Below are positions 32,150 to 41,296 of a stretch of 64,000 nt of DNA, piece by piece. Both the position numbers and the translations under genes were made by a program. The notes under the pieces were generated by a model that did no database searches, was not told the origin of the DNA, and worked only from the letters and a program-made list of their open reading frames with translations. The DNA lies in the NCBI GenBank assembly GCA_034422455.1, contig DAOUJQ010000015.1:1-64000 (forward strand), in the 5' to 3' direction. The stretch is from UBA1127 sp034422455 (lineage in GTDB: Bacteria > Chloroflexota > Dehalococcoidia > Lucifugimonadales > UBA1127). Within the stretch, counting starts at the first letter, position 1. The number at the start of each line of letters is the position of its first letter.

Positions 32150-33154
32150 TTAGTCTCCCAGGTGCTGCCTAAGCCGAGGGTAGACACGCTTGACGTTGCC
32201 CTCAAACAGCTTTGTGCGGTCTTCGTCCGTCAGCCAGTCGATCTCGTCGATGATGGGCTTGATGTCGTCGAAGTAGCGGCCGGTTTGCGGGTCGATGGCG
32301 TTGACCGCGCCGATCATCTCGGAGGCGAAGAGCACGTTGTCGACTCCCGCCACCTTCAGTAGCAGTTCGATGCCGTTTTTGTCGTAGACGGCCGTGTCGA
32401 AGTAGATGTTCTTGATGAACTCATCGAAGGGCTGGAAGCCGTCGCGCAGTGCGATGCCGCGGTAGCGCCCGAACTGGTACGGGACCGCGCCCCCGCCGTG
32501 GGGCACGATGATCTTGAGGCCGGGGAAGTCCTGGAAGACCGTGCTCTGGTGCAGCTGCACGATAGCGGTGGTGTCCGCGTTCATGTAGTGGGACGCGGTG
32601 CTGTGGAAGTTGGGGTTGCAGGTGGCGCTCACGTGCACCATGGCCGGGGTATCCAACTCCACCAGCTTCTCGTAGAAGGGGTACCACCAGTCCTTGTCGC
32701 TCAGGGGCGGGTCCGTCCAATAGCCGCCGGAGGGGTCAGGGTTCATCACGCAGCCGACGAAGCCCATGTTCACGCACCGCTCCAGCTCCTCGATGGAGAC
32801 CTTGGGCGGCACGCCCGGGGATTGCGGGAGCTGGCAAACGGGGATGAAGTCGTCCGGGTAGAGGCTGACGACGCGCGCGATAAGGTCGTTGCAGTGTTGG
32901 GTCCAGTAGAGACTGATCTTCTCTCCCCCGAAGTGGTGCCCCATCGAGGACGCGCGCGGCGAGAAGAACATCTTGTCGGTGCCTCGCTCCCGAAGTCGCT
33001 TGATCTGGCCGTTTTCCAGGGTCTCCCGGATCTCGTCGTCGCTGACGCGTATGGAGCCCTTGGCGGGCGACGCCAGCTCAGCGATCTGGCGGGACCGCCA
33101 GGCATCCACCGCTGGCGGTAGCGTGGTGTAGTGCCCGTGACTGTCGATGATCAT
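32150..33154 (-). CDS. LigJ-type 4-oxalomesaconate hydratase family amidohydrolase 1
   Basis: 334 residues of the amidohydrolase-2 branch containing Sphingobium LigJ (4-oxalomesaconate hydratase) and, more distantly, ACMS decarboxylase. Candidate zinc ligands are H6 and H8 (MIIDSHGHYTT), H174 (MVHVSATCN) and E279 (LFASEMIGAV); family signatures QLPQSPGV, MNPDPSGGYWT and VPHGGGAVPYQFGRYRG are present. The assignment is by remembered similarity to LigJ. It is 17 bases from LigJ2 in the same operon. Confidence 0.82.
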   Translation of the reverse strand: MIIDSHGHYTTLPPAVDAWRSRQIAELASPAKGSIRVSDDEIRETLENGQIKRLRERGTDKMFFSPRASSMGHHFGGEKISLYWTQHCNDLIARVVSLYPDDFIPVCQLPQSPGVPPKVSIEELERCVNMGFVGCVMNPDPSGGYWTDPPLSDKDWWYPFYEKLVELDTPAMVHVSATCNPNFHSTASHYMNADTTAIVQLHQSTVFQDFPGLKIIVPHGGGAVPYQFGRYRGIALRDGFQPFDEFIKNIYFDTAVYDKNGIELLLKVAGVDNVLFASEMIGAVNAIDPQTGRYFDDIKPIIDEIDWLTDEDRTKLFEGNVKRVYPRLRQHLGD

Positions 33155-33171
33155 GCGCGCTTCCAGCCGTC

Positions 33172-34182
33172 CTACTTCAGGTGGTTGTTGATGCGCGGGT
33201 ACACGCGGCGCGCGTTGTCCTCGAAGATCTTCTGCTTGTCCTCGTCCGACAAGTGGGGCGAGTTGTCCACGTAGGGCTTCGTGTCGTCGAAGTTGCGGCC
33301 CGTGTAGGGATCGACTCCCCGCACGGCGCCGATCATTTCGGACGCGAAGATGATGTTGTCCACGGGGACGATCTCCGTCAGCGCGTTGATGCCCTTTTGG
33401 TGGTAGACGCAGGTGTCAAAGAAGATGTTGTTCAGGAAGCGCTCCTCCAGAGGCGCGTTACCCCGGTCCTGGTTGATGCCCCGGTAGCGGCCCCAGTGGT
33501 AGGGGACTGCGCCTCCGCCGTGGGGGATGACGAACCTGAGCGTGGGAAAGTCCTTGAAAAGGTCTCCCTCAATAAGCTGCATGAAGAAGGTCGTGTCGCC
33601 GTTGATGTAGTGGGCTCCGGTGCCGTGGAAGTTGGGGTTGCAGGACATGCTCACATGCAGCATGCCGGGCACGTCAAGTTCCACCATCCGCTCGTAGAGC
33701 GGGTACCACCACTTGTCGGTCATGGGCGGGCCGGTCCAGTACCCGTCGGACGGGTCGGGGTTCACGTTGCACGCCACGAAGCCGAGCTCATTGACGCACC
33801 TGTCCAGCTCTTCGATGCAGGTCTCCGGCGCGACGCCGGGCGACTGTGGCAGCTGGCAGACGGGGATGAAGTTATCGGGGAAGAGTATGGAGACTCGCTT
33901 TACCAGGTCGTTGACGGTGCGGGTCCACTGCAGGCTGGTGTTGAAGTCGCCGTAGTGGTGGGCCATGCCGCCCGCAGTGGGGGAGAAGAGGGCGACGTCC
34001 GTGCCGCGCTCCCGCTGCAGCTTCAGCTGGCCGTTCTCGATGGTCTCCCGGATCTCGTCGTCGCTGATGTGCAACTCCTCGCGGAACAGGCGGCCCGACG
34101 GATAGTCGGCGATCTGGCGATCCCGCCACTCCCGGAGCTGCCTGGGAGCAGTAGTATAGTGGCCGTGAACATCGATAATCAT
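33172..34182 (-). CDS. LigJ-type 4-oxalomesaconate hydratase family amidohydrolase 2
   Basis: A 336-residue paralogue, closer to LigJ than the neighbour: H6, H8, H176 (MLHVSMSCN) and E282 (IFASEMIGAVRGVDPYTG), plus VIPHGGGAVPYHWGRYRG. The family hydrates 4-oxalomesaconate to 4-carboxy-4-hydroxy-2-oxoadipate in the protocatechuate/gallate 4,5-cleavage route. ATG at 34182 follows AAAGGAGACACC; an ATG 24 bases earlier lacks a site. It is the first gene of the five-gene operon. Confidence 0.85.
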   Translation of the reverse strand: MIIDVHGHYTTAPRQLREWRDRQIADYPSGRLFREELHISDDEIRETIENGQLKLQRERGTDVALFSPTAGGMAHHYGDFNTSLQWTRTVNDLVKRVSILFPDNFIPVCQLPQSPGVAPETCIEELDRCVNELGFVACNVNPDPSDGYWTGPPMTDKWWYPLYERMVELDVPGMLHVSMSCNPNFHGTGAHYINGDTTFFMQLIEGDLFKDFPTLRFVIPHGGGAVPYHWGRYRGINQDRGNAPLEERFLNNIFFDTCVYHQKGINALTEIVPVDNIIFASEMIGAVRGVDPYTGRNFDDTKPYVDNSPHLSDEDKQKIFEDNARRVYPRINNHLK

Positions 34183-34314
34183 GGTGTCTCCTTTACGGCA
34201 TGGCATGGCCCTAGGCCTTGCAAGCGCGAAACTCTGCGGATGGTACCACGATGGGCCAGAGTGGGGAAGGGGTGGGGCTTTCCGTCGTGACGGTCTGCTC
34301 CGCCAAGGCCTGGA

Positions 34315-36243
34315 CTACTGGGCTGCCCTGATGTTCTGGATGTGCGTCCATGTGCCGGGAAGGGAGCCCGGGAAAACGTAGTCTGAGATCAACTCTGGGT
34401 TGTATGTGGCTTCTGCCGGGAACCAGAAGAGCGGAATCGATAGGTACGAGTCGTAGTACATGTTCCCTAGTTCCGTCCACAACAGCGCGTGTTCTTCCGG
34501 GGTAGTGGCATTTAGGGCCCTGCTGGCCAGCGAGGTCAATTCAGGCACGTTGGTCGAGTTTGTCTCGTGGTACATGGGGGTGTGCCATCCGACGAAGCCG
34601 GAAATGAGATTCGAGGTGGATGTGGTGACGAGGAGGTGGTTATCGTTCCCGAAAGAACGCTCCGCCGCCTGTCGATCGAGCGTGTGTCTGACTAGTGAAT
34701 TCACCTTCACACCGACAGCTCGCAGCATGTTTGTGATGGCTCCGCTTACTTTTCCGGCGTCGAGGTAGGCGCGGACGCTGGGGAGGTCCACGTTGACTTC
34801 CACTTTGTTGCTCTCGAAGTACCCGACCTTGGACAGCAAGGCTCTGGCCGCCACCGGGTCGTAGCCGTATTGTTCCGGAAAGTCCGATTCCCACGCCGGG
34901 TTCCATCCCAGTCGTGTCGGGTGCCAGTGGTTGATGTACATGGTCTCTGCCTTCCCACGGAAGAAGGTCTCATTGAGAAGGTTGCGGTCTACGGCCTTGG
35001 ACAGGGCTCTCCGCACCACCGGGTTGGTCAGCGGGCTGTCAGGTCGCGCGGGGTACGCGCCGGTCACCGGGTCAACCCAACAGCAGGAGAGTTTCATCCA
35101 GGTGCGGAAAGAGGGAGACCAACCCCGCGCGACCTGCATTCCCGCTTCAATCGCCTCCTTCTGGTAATCCCGGTTCTGGAGCACTCCGCCGAAACCCACC
35201 TGCGTCCGTACGCCATAGGGCAGATCCGCAATGTGGGTCTCGCCCGCAAGCAGCGCAGCCAGACGGTGGGATGGAAGCGCCTGGAACCGGAACTCGAATT
35301 CCTCGAAGTCTGGAGTGTCGCGCCAATGCGGCGTTTCAGGCCGCTCAAACCGGATGTACTCCCCCGTCTCCCGTTTCTGCATCTGGTACGGACCGGTCCC
35401 GGCAATGAACGGGGACTCAGCATCGGCGCGCTCGCCCCTGGCGTCAAAGTGGGCTTTGCTTTGAATAGGCATCATGCTGAGTTGCCCGCTCAATGCAGTC
35501 AGAAACCGGCCCGACGGGCGACTCAAGCGGAATATCACCTCGTGGTCACTGACGTACTGTACCTCGGAGAGGCCGTTCCACCAGGGGAAATCGCTGTGAG
35601 GATTCCAGCGATTCCGTATGAGCCTGTTGTGGGTATCGATGACGTCCCACGCGTAAAACTCGCCCCAGCCGTGATGAAACTGGACTCCCTCCCGAAGCTT
35701 GACGCGATAGGAGAGGCCGTCTGGCAGGAGTTCCCAACTCTCCGCCAACTCAGGCATCATGGCGCCTGTGACGGGGTCCATGCCCAGCAAGTGTTCATAC
35801 TCGGGGCGGTGCAGGATGGACTCAGCATATCTCCCGTCCCTAAAGTAGACGCTTTCTGTTCCCGGCGCATCAATGCCGAATATCACCCTCTGGAGGGTGA
35901 ACTTGACGTCCACTGGCGTGCCCGTGAGAGAGATCTCCACTGTGGCGATCGGTCGGGGCGTCGCGGTTGGGGTCGCCGTGGGCTCGATGTTGGGAGCAGC
36001 AGTAGGCGCCGGAGTAGGGGCGGCAGTCGGAACAGGGGTCAGCGTTGGCAATGGCGTTGGGGGAATAGCCGTTGGCGGCATGTCGGGAAGGGCCGGCCTG
36101 GCGGTGGAACGCGGGGTGGGTAAGGGTGCAGCGGTTGGCAGGGGAGTCGCTTCAGCCCCGGTGTCCTCCGGTTCCGAGGGAAGGGGACCGCACGCCAACA
36201 CAAGAGCGAGGACCGACGTCCAAACCAGAATCAGTCGCAGCAT
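34315..36243 (-). CDS. ABC-type family 5 solute-binding lipoprotein (SBP-B)
   Basis: 642 residues: signal helix with lipobox Cys18 (LALVLAC), a linker of about 80 residues made of Pro/Thr/Ala repeats (TPVPTAAPTPAPTAAP), then the SBP_bac_5 fold (VRRALSKAVDRNLLNETFF). The C-terminus DYVFPGSLPGTWTHIQNIRAAQ is nearly the same as in SBP-A and SBP-C. There is no permease or ATPase gene beside it. It sits just upstream of the aromatic-type operon, so it may deliver an organic acid or aromatic substrate; this is inference from position only. Confidence 0.9.
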   Translation of the reverse strand: MLRLILVWTSVLALVLACGPLPSEPEDTGAEATPLPTAAPLPTPRSTARPALPDMPPTAIPPTPLPTLTPVPTAAPTPAPTAAPNIEPTATPTATPRPIATVEISLTGTPVDVKFTLQRVIFGIDAPGTESVYFRDGRYAESILHRPEYEHLLGMDPVTGAMMPELAESWELLPDGLSYRVKLREGVQFHHGWGEFYAWDVIDTHNRLIRNRWNPHSDFPWWNGLSEVQYVSDHEVIFRLSRPSGRFLTALSGQLSMMPIQSKAHFDARGERADAESPFIAGTGPYQMQKRETGEYIRFERPETPHWRDTPDFEEFEFRFQALPSHRLAALLAGETHIADLPYGVRTQVGFGGVLQNRDYQKEAIEAGMQVARGWSPSFRTWMKLSCCWVDPVTGAYPARPDSPLTNPVVRRALSKAVDRNLLNETFFRGKAETMYINHWHPTRLGWNPAWESDFPEQYGYDPVAARALLSKVGYFESNKVEVNVDLPSVRAYLDAGKVSGAITNMLRAVGVKVNSLVRHTLDRQAAERSFGNDNHLLVTTSTSNLISGFVGWHTPMYHETNSTNVPELTSLASRALNATTPEEHALLWTELGNMYYDSYLSIPLFWFPAEATYNPELISDYVFPGSLPGTWTHIQNIRAAQ

Positions 36244-36400
36244 ACCGTGCTTTCGTCATCTACGTAGAGGGGTAACTTGACGCAGCATTGCTCACCTCTT
36301 TGCAGTGCTTGTCGTCAGCGGCAGTCTACGGCCTGGTTGCTATCGGGGCAAGCCGAAGGCAAAACGCGGCCCACCGATGCAAGGGAACCGCAGGAGTGGA

Positions 36401-36435
36401 GAAGGCCCCGCCCTGCCGAGACAGGGTGGGGCCTT
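36401..36435 (-). terminator. terminator-like hairpin after SBP-C
   Basis: A 15-bp, almost perfect stem GAAGGCCCCGCCCTG / CAGGGTGGGGCCTTC, about 50 bases beyond the stop codon at 36484 on the minus strand. Confidence 0.6.
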
Positions 36436-36483
36436 CTGTGTCATCGCTCTGGCGGAGCCGATTGCCCCGCTGGGCGTCAAGCG

Positions 36484-38298
36484 CTACTGCGTCGCCCTGA
36501 TGTTCTGGATGTGCGTCCACGTGCCGGTGATAGACCCCGGGAAGACGTAGTCGGAAATGAACTCAGGGTTGTACACCGCCTCGGCAGGGAGCCAGAAGAG
36601 CGGGAGCGTCAGGTAGGCATCGTAGTATGCGTTTCCTATCTCCCTCCAAATGGCAAACTGCTTCTCCGGGTCCAGCGTCTGCATCCCTTGCCTTGTCAGA
36701 TCATTGATTGCCGGGATGTTGTTCGCGTTGGTCTGGGAAAAGATTGGGGTGGTCCACACCGCGAACCCGAAGAAATGGTCGGAGCTGGACGCAGAGACGA
36801 TGAGATGATTGGCGTCCTTGAAGGCCCGGCGCGCGGCTCGCCGTATCGCGGACTCCCTGGTGAGAATGTTCACCTTGACTCCCACGTCCGCGAACATTCC
36901 TGCAATCCCCTCGCCTACGTCGGCAGCACCGGCGTAGTGGGGCAACTCAGCGATATCGATGTTGGTTTCCAGCGGGTTGTTTGCGTTGTATCCAGCTTCG
37001 GCCAGTATCGCCCGGGCCGCGGCTGGGTCGAAGCCATGCGCCTCCGGGAATCTCGTCTCCCACTCCGTGTTCCATGCCAGCCGCGTCGGGTGGAAGTGGT
37101 TCATGTACATGGGCGAGGCCGTGTTCCTGAAAAATGCCTCGTTGAGGAGAGGACGATTAATGGACTTGGACAGCGCCTTGCGCACCCTGACATCGGTCAA
37201 TGGGCTATCCGGCCTGGCGGGGTAGGCGCCCGACTCTGGGTCCGTCCAGCAGCAGGAGATGTTTACCCATGTCCGCAAGCCCGGAACGTTGCCGTTGGCG
37301 ATCCGCATCCCCTTGCCGGTCGCCTGGGGCTGCAGGTCCTTGGGTATGTCTGCTATTTGCATCTCGCCTGCCAACAGTCCAGCCAGCCGAGTTGAAGGCT
37401 CACCCACGAACTTGTACTCAAATTCCTCAAAGTCGGGCGTTATCCGCCAGTGCGCCCCTTCGGGCCGTTCAAAGCGGATATAGGAACCGAGGACCCGCTT
37501 CACCATTTGGTACGGTCCGGTTCCCGCGATGTACAGCGATTCGGGGTTCGGCGGCTCGCCCTCTGCGTCAAAGTTGGCCTTGCTCTGGATGGGCATCATG
37601 CTCTGTTGTTCGCCCAGCTTGCTCAGGAAGTTCGCATCCGGGGTGTTGAGGCGAAAGATCACTTCGTAATCGTTGACCGTTTCCACGTTGGCGACGTCCC
37701 GCGCCCAGCTGAAGGCCTGAGCGTGTTCCGAGTCCGGCAGCACAAGCTGCTCGTGGGTGTGGACCACGTCCTTCGCAGTGAACTCTCCCCACCCGCGATG
37801 GAACTGGACGCCCTTCCGCAGCTTGAAGCGGAAGGAGAGGCCGTCCGGCTCGAGCGACCACTCCGTCGCCAACTCCGGGATGGTGGCCCCGGTGTTGGGG
37901 TCGAGGGCGACTAGGTGCTCGTACTCCGGGCGGTACTGGATGGACTGCGTCTGGCTGCCGTGGCGCATGATGCTGTACTCGATGCTCAATACGTTGACGC
38001 CAAAGACCGCGCGCTTGATCTTGGCCTCCACGGCCTCTCTGGGAGCTGCTCCCGGGTCAGCAACAGGTTGGGCCGCCGGTGCGGGCGCCTGAGCGGCCCC
38101 TGGTACACTGCCTGCCGGCGCCTCTGGCGCCGCCGCTGCGACAGGAGCTTGGGGAGCGACAGGTGCAGCCTGCTCGGCAGGTGACGTCGCCGCAGTGCTG
38201 CCCGTGTCGCTGGCGCCGCAGCCGACGGCGGCAATCGCCACCCCCAGTGCCATCACGAGAAGCCAAACCAGTCCTGTTCCAACAACCCTACTCCTCAT
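36484..38298 (-). CDS. ABC-type family 5 solute-binding lipoprotein (SBP-C)
   Basis: 604 residues: lipobox Cys27 (AIAAVGC), an Ala/Pro/Gln-rich linker, then SBP_bac_5 (PELATEWSLEPDGLSFRFKLR; VRKALSKSINRPLLNEAFF). It is closest to SBP-B, with which it shares WVNISCCW/WMKLSCCW..YPARPDSPLT. ATG at 38298 follows AAAGGAG; the frame continues 135 bases upstream without a signal. The two lie in tandem with about 240 bases and a terminator between them, so each is expressed alone. Confidence 0.9.
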   Translation of the reverse strand: MRSRVVGTGLVWLLVMALGVAIAAVGCGASDTGSTAATSPAEQAAPVAPQAPVAAAAPEAPAGSVPGAAQAPAPAAQPVADPGAAPREAVEAKIKRAVFGVNVLSIEYSIMRHGSQTQSIQYRPEYEHLVALDPNTGATIPELATEWSLEPDGLSFRFKLRKGVQFHRGWGEFTAKDVVHTHEQLVLPDSEHAQAFSWARDVANVETVNDYEVIFRLNTPDANFLSKLGEQQSMMPIQSKANFDAEGEPPNPESLYIAGTGPYQMVKRVLGSYIRFERPEGAHWRITPDFEEFEYKFVGEPSTRLAGLLAGEMQIADIPKDLQPQATGKGMRIANGNVPGLRTWVNISCCWTDPESGAYPARPDSPLTDVRVRKALSKSINRPLLNEAFFRNTASPMYMNHFHPTRLAWNTEWETRFPEAHGFDPAAARAILAEAGYNANNPLETNIDIAELPHYAGAADVGEGIAGMFADVGVKVNILTRESAIRRAARRAFKDANHLIVSASSSDHFFGFAVWTTPIFSQTNANNIPAINDLTRQGMQTLDPEKQFAIWREIGNAYYDAYLTLPLFWLPAEAVYNPEFISDYVFPGSITGTWTHIQNIRATQ

Positions 38299-38416
38299 GG
38301 TGCCACTCCTTTCTCTCCCTGGCCCGCCTCCGGCCCAGGTAGCTCGGAAAACAAAGGGAGACGGTGCAGGCCAACAGCCTGAATCCCCTCTCCCCCTTTC
38401 CCCAGGCGGATGTTTG

Positions 38417-39721
38417 CTAACGGAGGCGCTCACCCCTTTTGGTGGTCTCGCCTGCGTCGGCCGCTACCAGCCACGGATCGTCGTCCGGGCCGATGATGAT
38501 CTCTTCCGATTGGATCATATGCGTTGGAATGTCCGGGTCGAGCCCCGGCGGGTCGATGCCCTCCTGGATGTCGCGGGCCATCTTGAGGAGCATCTGGCGG
38601 CAGCGGATGATGGCCGCGTCACCGCCGTACAAGTGTTCCTTGGTCCGGTCATAGATGGCGCCCATGGTCTCGATGAGGGCGTAGTCCTGCTCCGGGATTG
38701 GCCAGATGCCGGCCAGAATGGTGTTCTTCTGGGCCCACCGGTCGACCATGTAGTCGTTCTCCGCCCTCTTGAGCCGCTTCTTGGGCTCGTTGGGGTCCAT
38801 GAGCGCGCCCTGCTCGACCGTCTGCCGACGCTCAGCGGCGGTGAATGGGGCGTGGACGTTGTAACGGATGCCGACGCGCTGGTTGGTGTAGTCGTCGATG
38901 GGCACGTGGATGAGGACGCCGGCGGGCCCACGTCGTTGCGCTGCAATGAAGGCGGTGTAAGGCAGGACAAAGCAGTTGGTGCGGATGTACTTGTTGCCGG
39001 CGTCGGTGGGGCGCTCGGCGATGAGGCGGAAGCCGTAGTCGGTGTCCTGCACGTCGACCCGGGCGTAGCGATACTTGGCGCGGGAGTAGAGCGCGAACTT
39101 GGGCGACGGGTAGCCCGGCTTGTCCGTGTCCAGGTCCACGGGCACCTTGTCCTGGTGGTAGACGTGCAGCGTGCCCAGGTGCGTGGAGTCAATGTTGCCC
39201 TCCATGCTCTGCAGGTAGTTACAGTAAATGGGCACACGGTAGGAAATGACGTGGTCCGGCGGCAGGTTGTTGAAGATGTAGTTGGGCGGCGGGGGCTGCT
39301 TCTCCTTGGGGCCCATGTACGCCCAGATGACACCTGCCGACTCGACGGTCGAGTAGGCGGTGACGTGCACCTTCTCTTTGTATTGGCTGCCGGGGAGGTC
39401 GGAAGGCATGTCGACGCAGTTGCCGTCGACATCGAACTTCCAGCCGTGGTAGATGCACATGATGCCGCACTCCTGGTTGATGCCGAAGTACAGCGATGCG
39501 CCACGGTGCGGGCACGACTCAGCGATGAGGCCGATCTTGCCGTTCGAGTCACGGAAGGCGACCAGGTCCTCACCGAGGAGGCGGGCGCGAACGGGCGGGC
39601 AATCGGGCTCCGGGAGCTCGTCGGAGATGAGCAGCGGGTGCCAGTACCGTCGCATCACCTCTCCCATCGGAGTGCCGGGGCCGACTCGACAGATCAGTTC
39701 ATTGTCTTCCTGCGTGAGCAT
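38417..39721 (-). CDS. Rieske non-haem iron aromatic ring-hydroxylating oxygenase, alpha subunit
   Basis: 434 residues. The Rieske cluster is C70-x-H72 (CPHRG) and C89-x2-H92 (CIYHGW). The mononuclear iron triad is in EGNIDSTHLGTLH (D178, H181, H186). The overall length and N-terminus (VGPGTPMGEVMRRYWHPLL) fit the phthalate-4,5-dioxygenase/vanillate-demethylase-like group that works as homo-oligomers with a separate reductase, none of which is encoded nearby. It would hydroxylate or O-demethylate an aromatic acid upstream of ring cleavage. Divergent from the extradiol dioxygenase gene; ATG follows GGAGGAAG. Confidence 0.88.
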   Translation of the reverse strand: MLTQEDNELICRVGPGTPMGEVMRRYWHPLLISDELPEPDCPPVRARLLGEDLVAFRDSNGKIGLIAESCPHRGASLYFGINQECGIMCIYHGWKFDVDGNCVDMPSDLPGSQYKEKVHVTAYSTVESAGVIWAYMGPKEKQPPPPNYIFNNLPPDHVISYRVPIYCNYLQSMEGNIDSTHLGTLHVYHQDKVPVDLDTDKPGYPSPKFALYSRAKYRYARVDVQDTDYGFRLIAERPTDAGNKYIRTNCFVLPYTAFIAAQRRGPAGVLIHVPIDDYTNQRVGIRYNVHAPFTAAERRQTVEQGALMDPNEPKKRLKRAENDYMVDRWAQKNTILAGIWPIPEQDYALIETMGAIYDRTKEHLYGGDAAIIRCRQMLLKMARDIQEGIDPPGLDPDIPTHMIQSEEIIIGPDDDPWLVAADAGETTKRGERLR

Positions 39722-39857
39722 CCGCTCTTCCTCCCTCTTGAATTACCAAGCCTATTCCGAATATGCGGTATACGCCACGATATGTAGTGCGCAGAGGATA
39801 CTCTCGTTTTGCGCAAGGGTCAAGGTGCGCGGATTCGCCTTGTGCATGGCTTCAGGG

Positions 39858-39886
39858 TTGACAGTTTACATATACAGGCAGATACT
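39858..39886 (+). promoter_or_regulatory. distal promoter of the extradiol dioxygenase gene
   Basis: TTGACA (39858-39863), 17 bases, GATACT (39881-39886), in the divergent interval with the Rieske gene. Confidence 0.5.
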
Positions 39887-39929
39887 TTGGGCGCTCTCAA
39901 CCATAGCCGTAAATTGGCGGCCGCGGTGG

Positions 39930-39958
39930 TGGACGCGCTCCCCGCCGGGGTCTATAAT
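39930..39958 (+). promoter_or_regulatory. proximal promoter of the extradiol dioxygenase gene
   Basis: TGGACG (39930-39935), 17 bases, perfect TATAAT (39953-39958), about 55 bases before the ATG at 40014. The two plausible promoters are in tandem. Confidence 0.55.
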
Positions 39959-40013
39959 TCGCGGCCAAGAGCGGTCAGGGGGATAAACGCCCTCCGGGGC
40001 AAAGGAGGAAGAC

Positions 40014-41087
40014 ATGCCGGAAATCGTTTTGGGTATCGGTAGTTCCCATAGCCCAATGCTCATGCAGCCCGCCGAGCTGTGGGCCAACCACGCGCTCAAC
40101 GACCAGCGCAACAAGGAGCTCTGCTTCGCTCCCACCGGCGAGATCTACAGCTTCGAGGAGGCCCTCGAGCGGGCCAACCCCAAGATTGCAGACCTCTGCA
40201 ACTACGAGACCCACAAGAGGCAGAAGGAGAACACGGACGCGGCCATCGCCCACCTGGCGGAGACCTACAAGCGCGTCAAGCCGGACATCGCCGTCATCGT
40301 CGGCGACGACCAGGATGAGATGCTGTTCGAGGACAACATGCCCGCCTTCATGGTGTACTGGGGCGACACCATCAAGTACTACCCGCGCAAGGTGGCCCCG
40401 GATGCCTCAGAGGCCGCCAAGGCCGCCGCGGCTGGCTACCCGCAGCAGGAGATGGAGATCCCCGTGGTCTCCGAACTGGGCCGTCACATCATCGAGTACA
40501 TGATCGACCACGATTTCGACGTGGCCCACTCCAAGTACCTCCGGGAGAACCCGGGCGGCACCGTTGGCCACCGCTACCCGCACTCCAAGGGCGGCGAGAT
40601 GGAGACCGTCCGTGTGACGCAGCCCCGGCAGTTTGGCCTGCCCCACGCCTGGAGCTTCCTGGTGAAGCGGGTGATGGAAGAGAACGCCATTCCCATCGTC
40701 CCCATCTGGCAGAACACCTGCTACCCGCCCAACCAACCCTCGGCCAAGCGCTGCTTTGAGTTTGGCCGGGCCATCCGCAAGGCCGTGGAGTCCTGGAGCG
40801 GCGGCAACGGCACCCGCGTGGCCATGATGACCTCCGGCGGCCTCAGCCACTTCACCGTGGACGAGGAGCTGGACCGGACCGCCATCAAGGGCATGGTGGA
40901 CAACGACGCGGACATCCTGATGAACCTGCCGCGCCACCGCCTCCACTCCGCCGCGTCGGAGACCCTGAACTGGGTCACCATCGCCGGTGCGCTGGAGCAC
41001 CTGAAGGCGAAGGAGATCGGCTACGAGCCCGTCTACCGCACCAACGCCGGCACTGGCGGCGGCTGGGCCATGGTCGAGTGGACCTAG
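40014..41087 (+). CDS. class III (LigB-type) extradiol ring-cleavage dioxygenase 1
   Basis: A 357-residue LigB-superfamily protein. H12 in LGIGSSHSP is the expected first iron ligand; GGLSHFTVDEELDR carries the late His/Glu region. Family members cleave protocatechuate, gallate or related catechols at the meta position with Fe(II). The segment where LigB has its catalytic histidine reads GDDQDEMLFEDN, as in the paralogue at 49563, so this is a distinct subgroup. No separate LigA-type small subunit is visible. ATG follows AAAGGAGGAAG. It is followed by its own terminator. Confidence 0.83.
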   Translation: MPEIVLGIGSSHSPMLMQPAELWANHALNDQRNKELCFAPTGEIYSFEEALERANPKIADLCNYETHKRQKENTDAAIAHLAETYKRVKPDIAVIVGDDQDEMLFEDNMPAFMVYWGDTIKYYPRKVAPDASEAAKAAAAGYPQQEMEIPVVSELGRHIIEYMIDHDFDVAHSKYLRENPGGTVGHRYPHSKGGEMETVRVTQPRQFGLPHAWSFLVKRVMEENAIPIVPIWQNTCYPPNQPSAKRCFEFGRAIRKAVESWSGGNGTRVAMMTSGGLSHFTVDEELDRTAIKGMVDNDADILMNLPRHRLHSAASETLNWVTIAGALEHLKAKEIGYEPVYRTNAGTGGGWAMVEWT

Positions 41088-41110
41088 TGCCACGCTGAGC
41101 AAGGAACGAG

Positions 41111-41142
41111 GGCCCCGCCCAAACGGGCGGGGCCTTTTCTTT
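41111..41142 (+). terminator. intrinsic terminator of the extradiol dioxygenase gene
   Basis: Perfect 10-bp stem GGCCCCGCCC / GGGCGGGGCC, 4-base loop, followed by TTTTCTTT. Confidence 0.85.
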
Positions 41143-41296
41143 CGCCCTTCAGGCAACGATCGGTGAGTTCATCTGCGCCCCCCGTTTTCCGCGAAACCGC
41201 CCAAGATACCGGGGATTCCAGCCCCAAAGGCGGGTAGCGTTTGACCTCGCAAAGGGGTACACTAGCGCACGGCATTCCGCAATTGGGGGTATTCCT

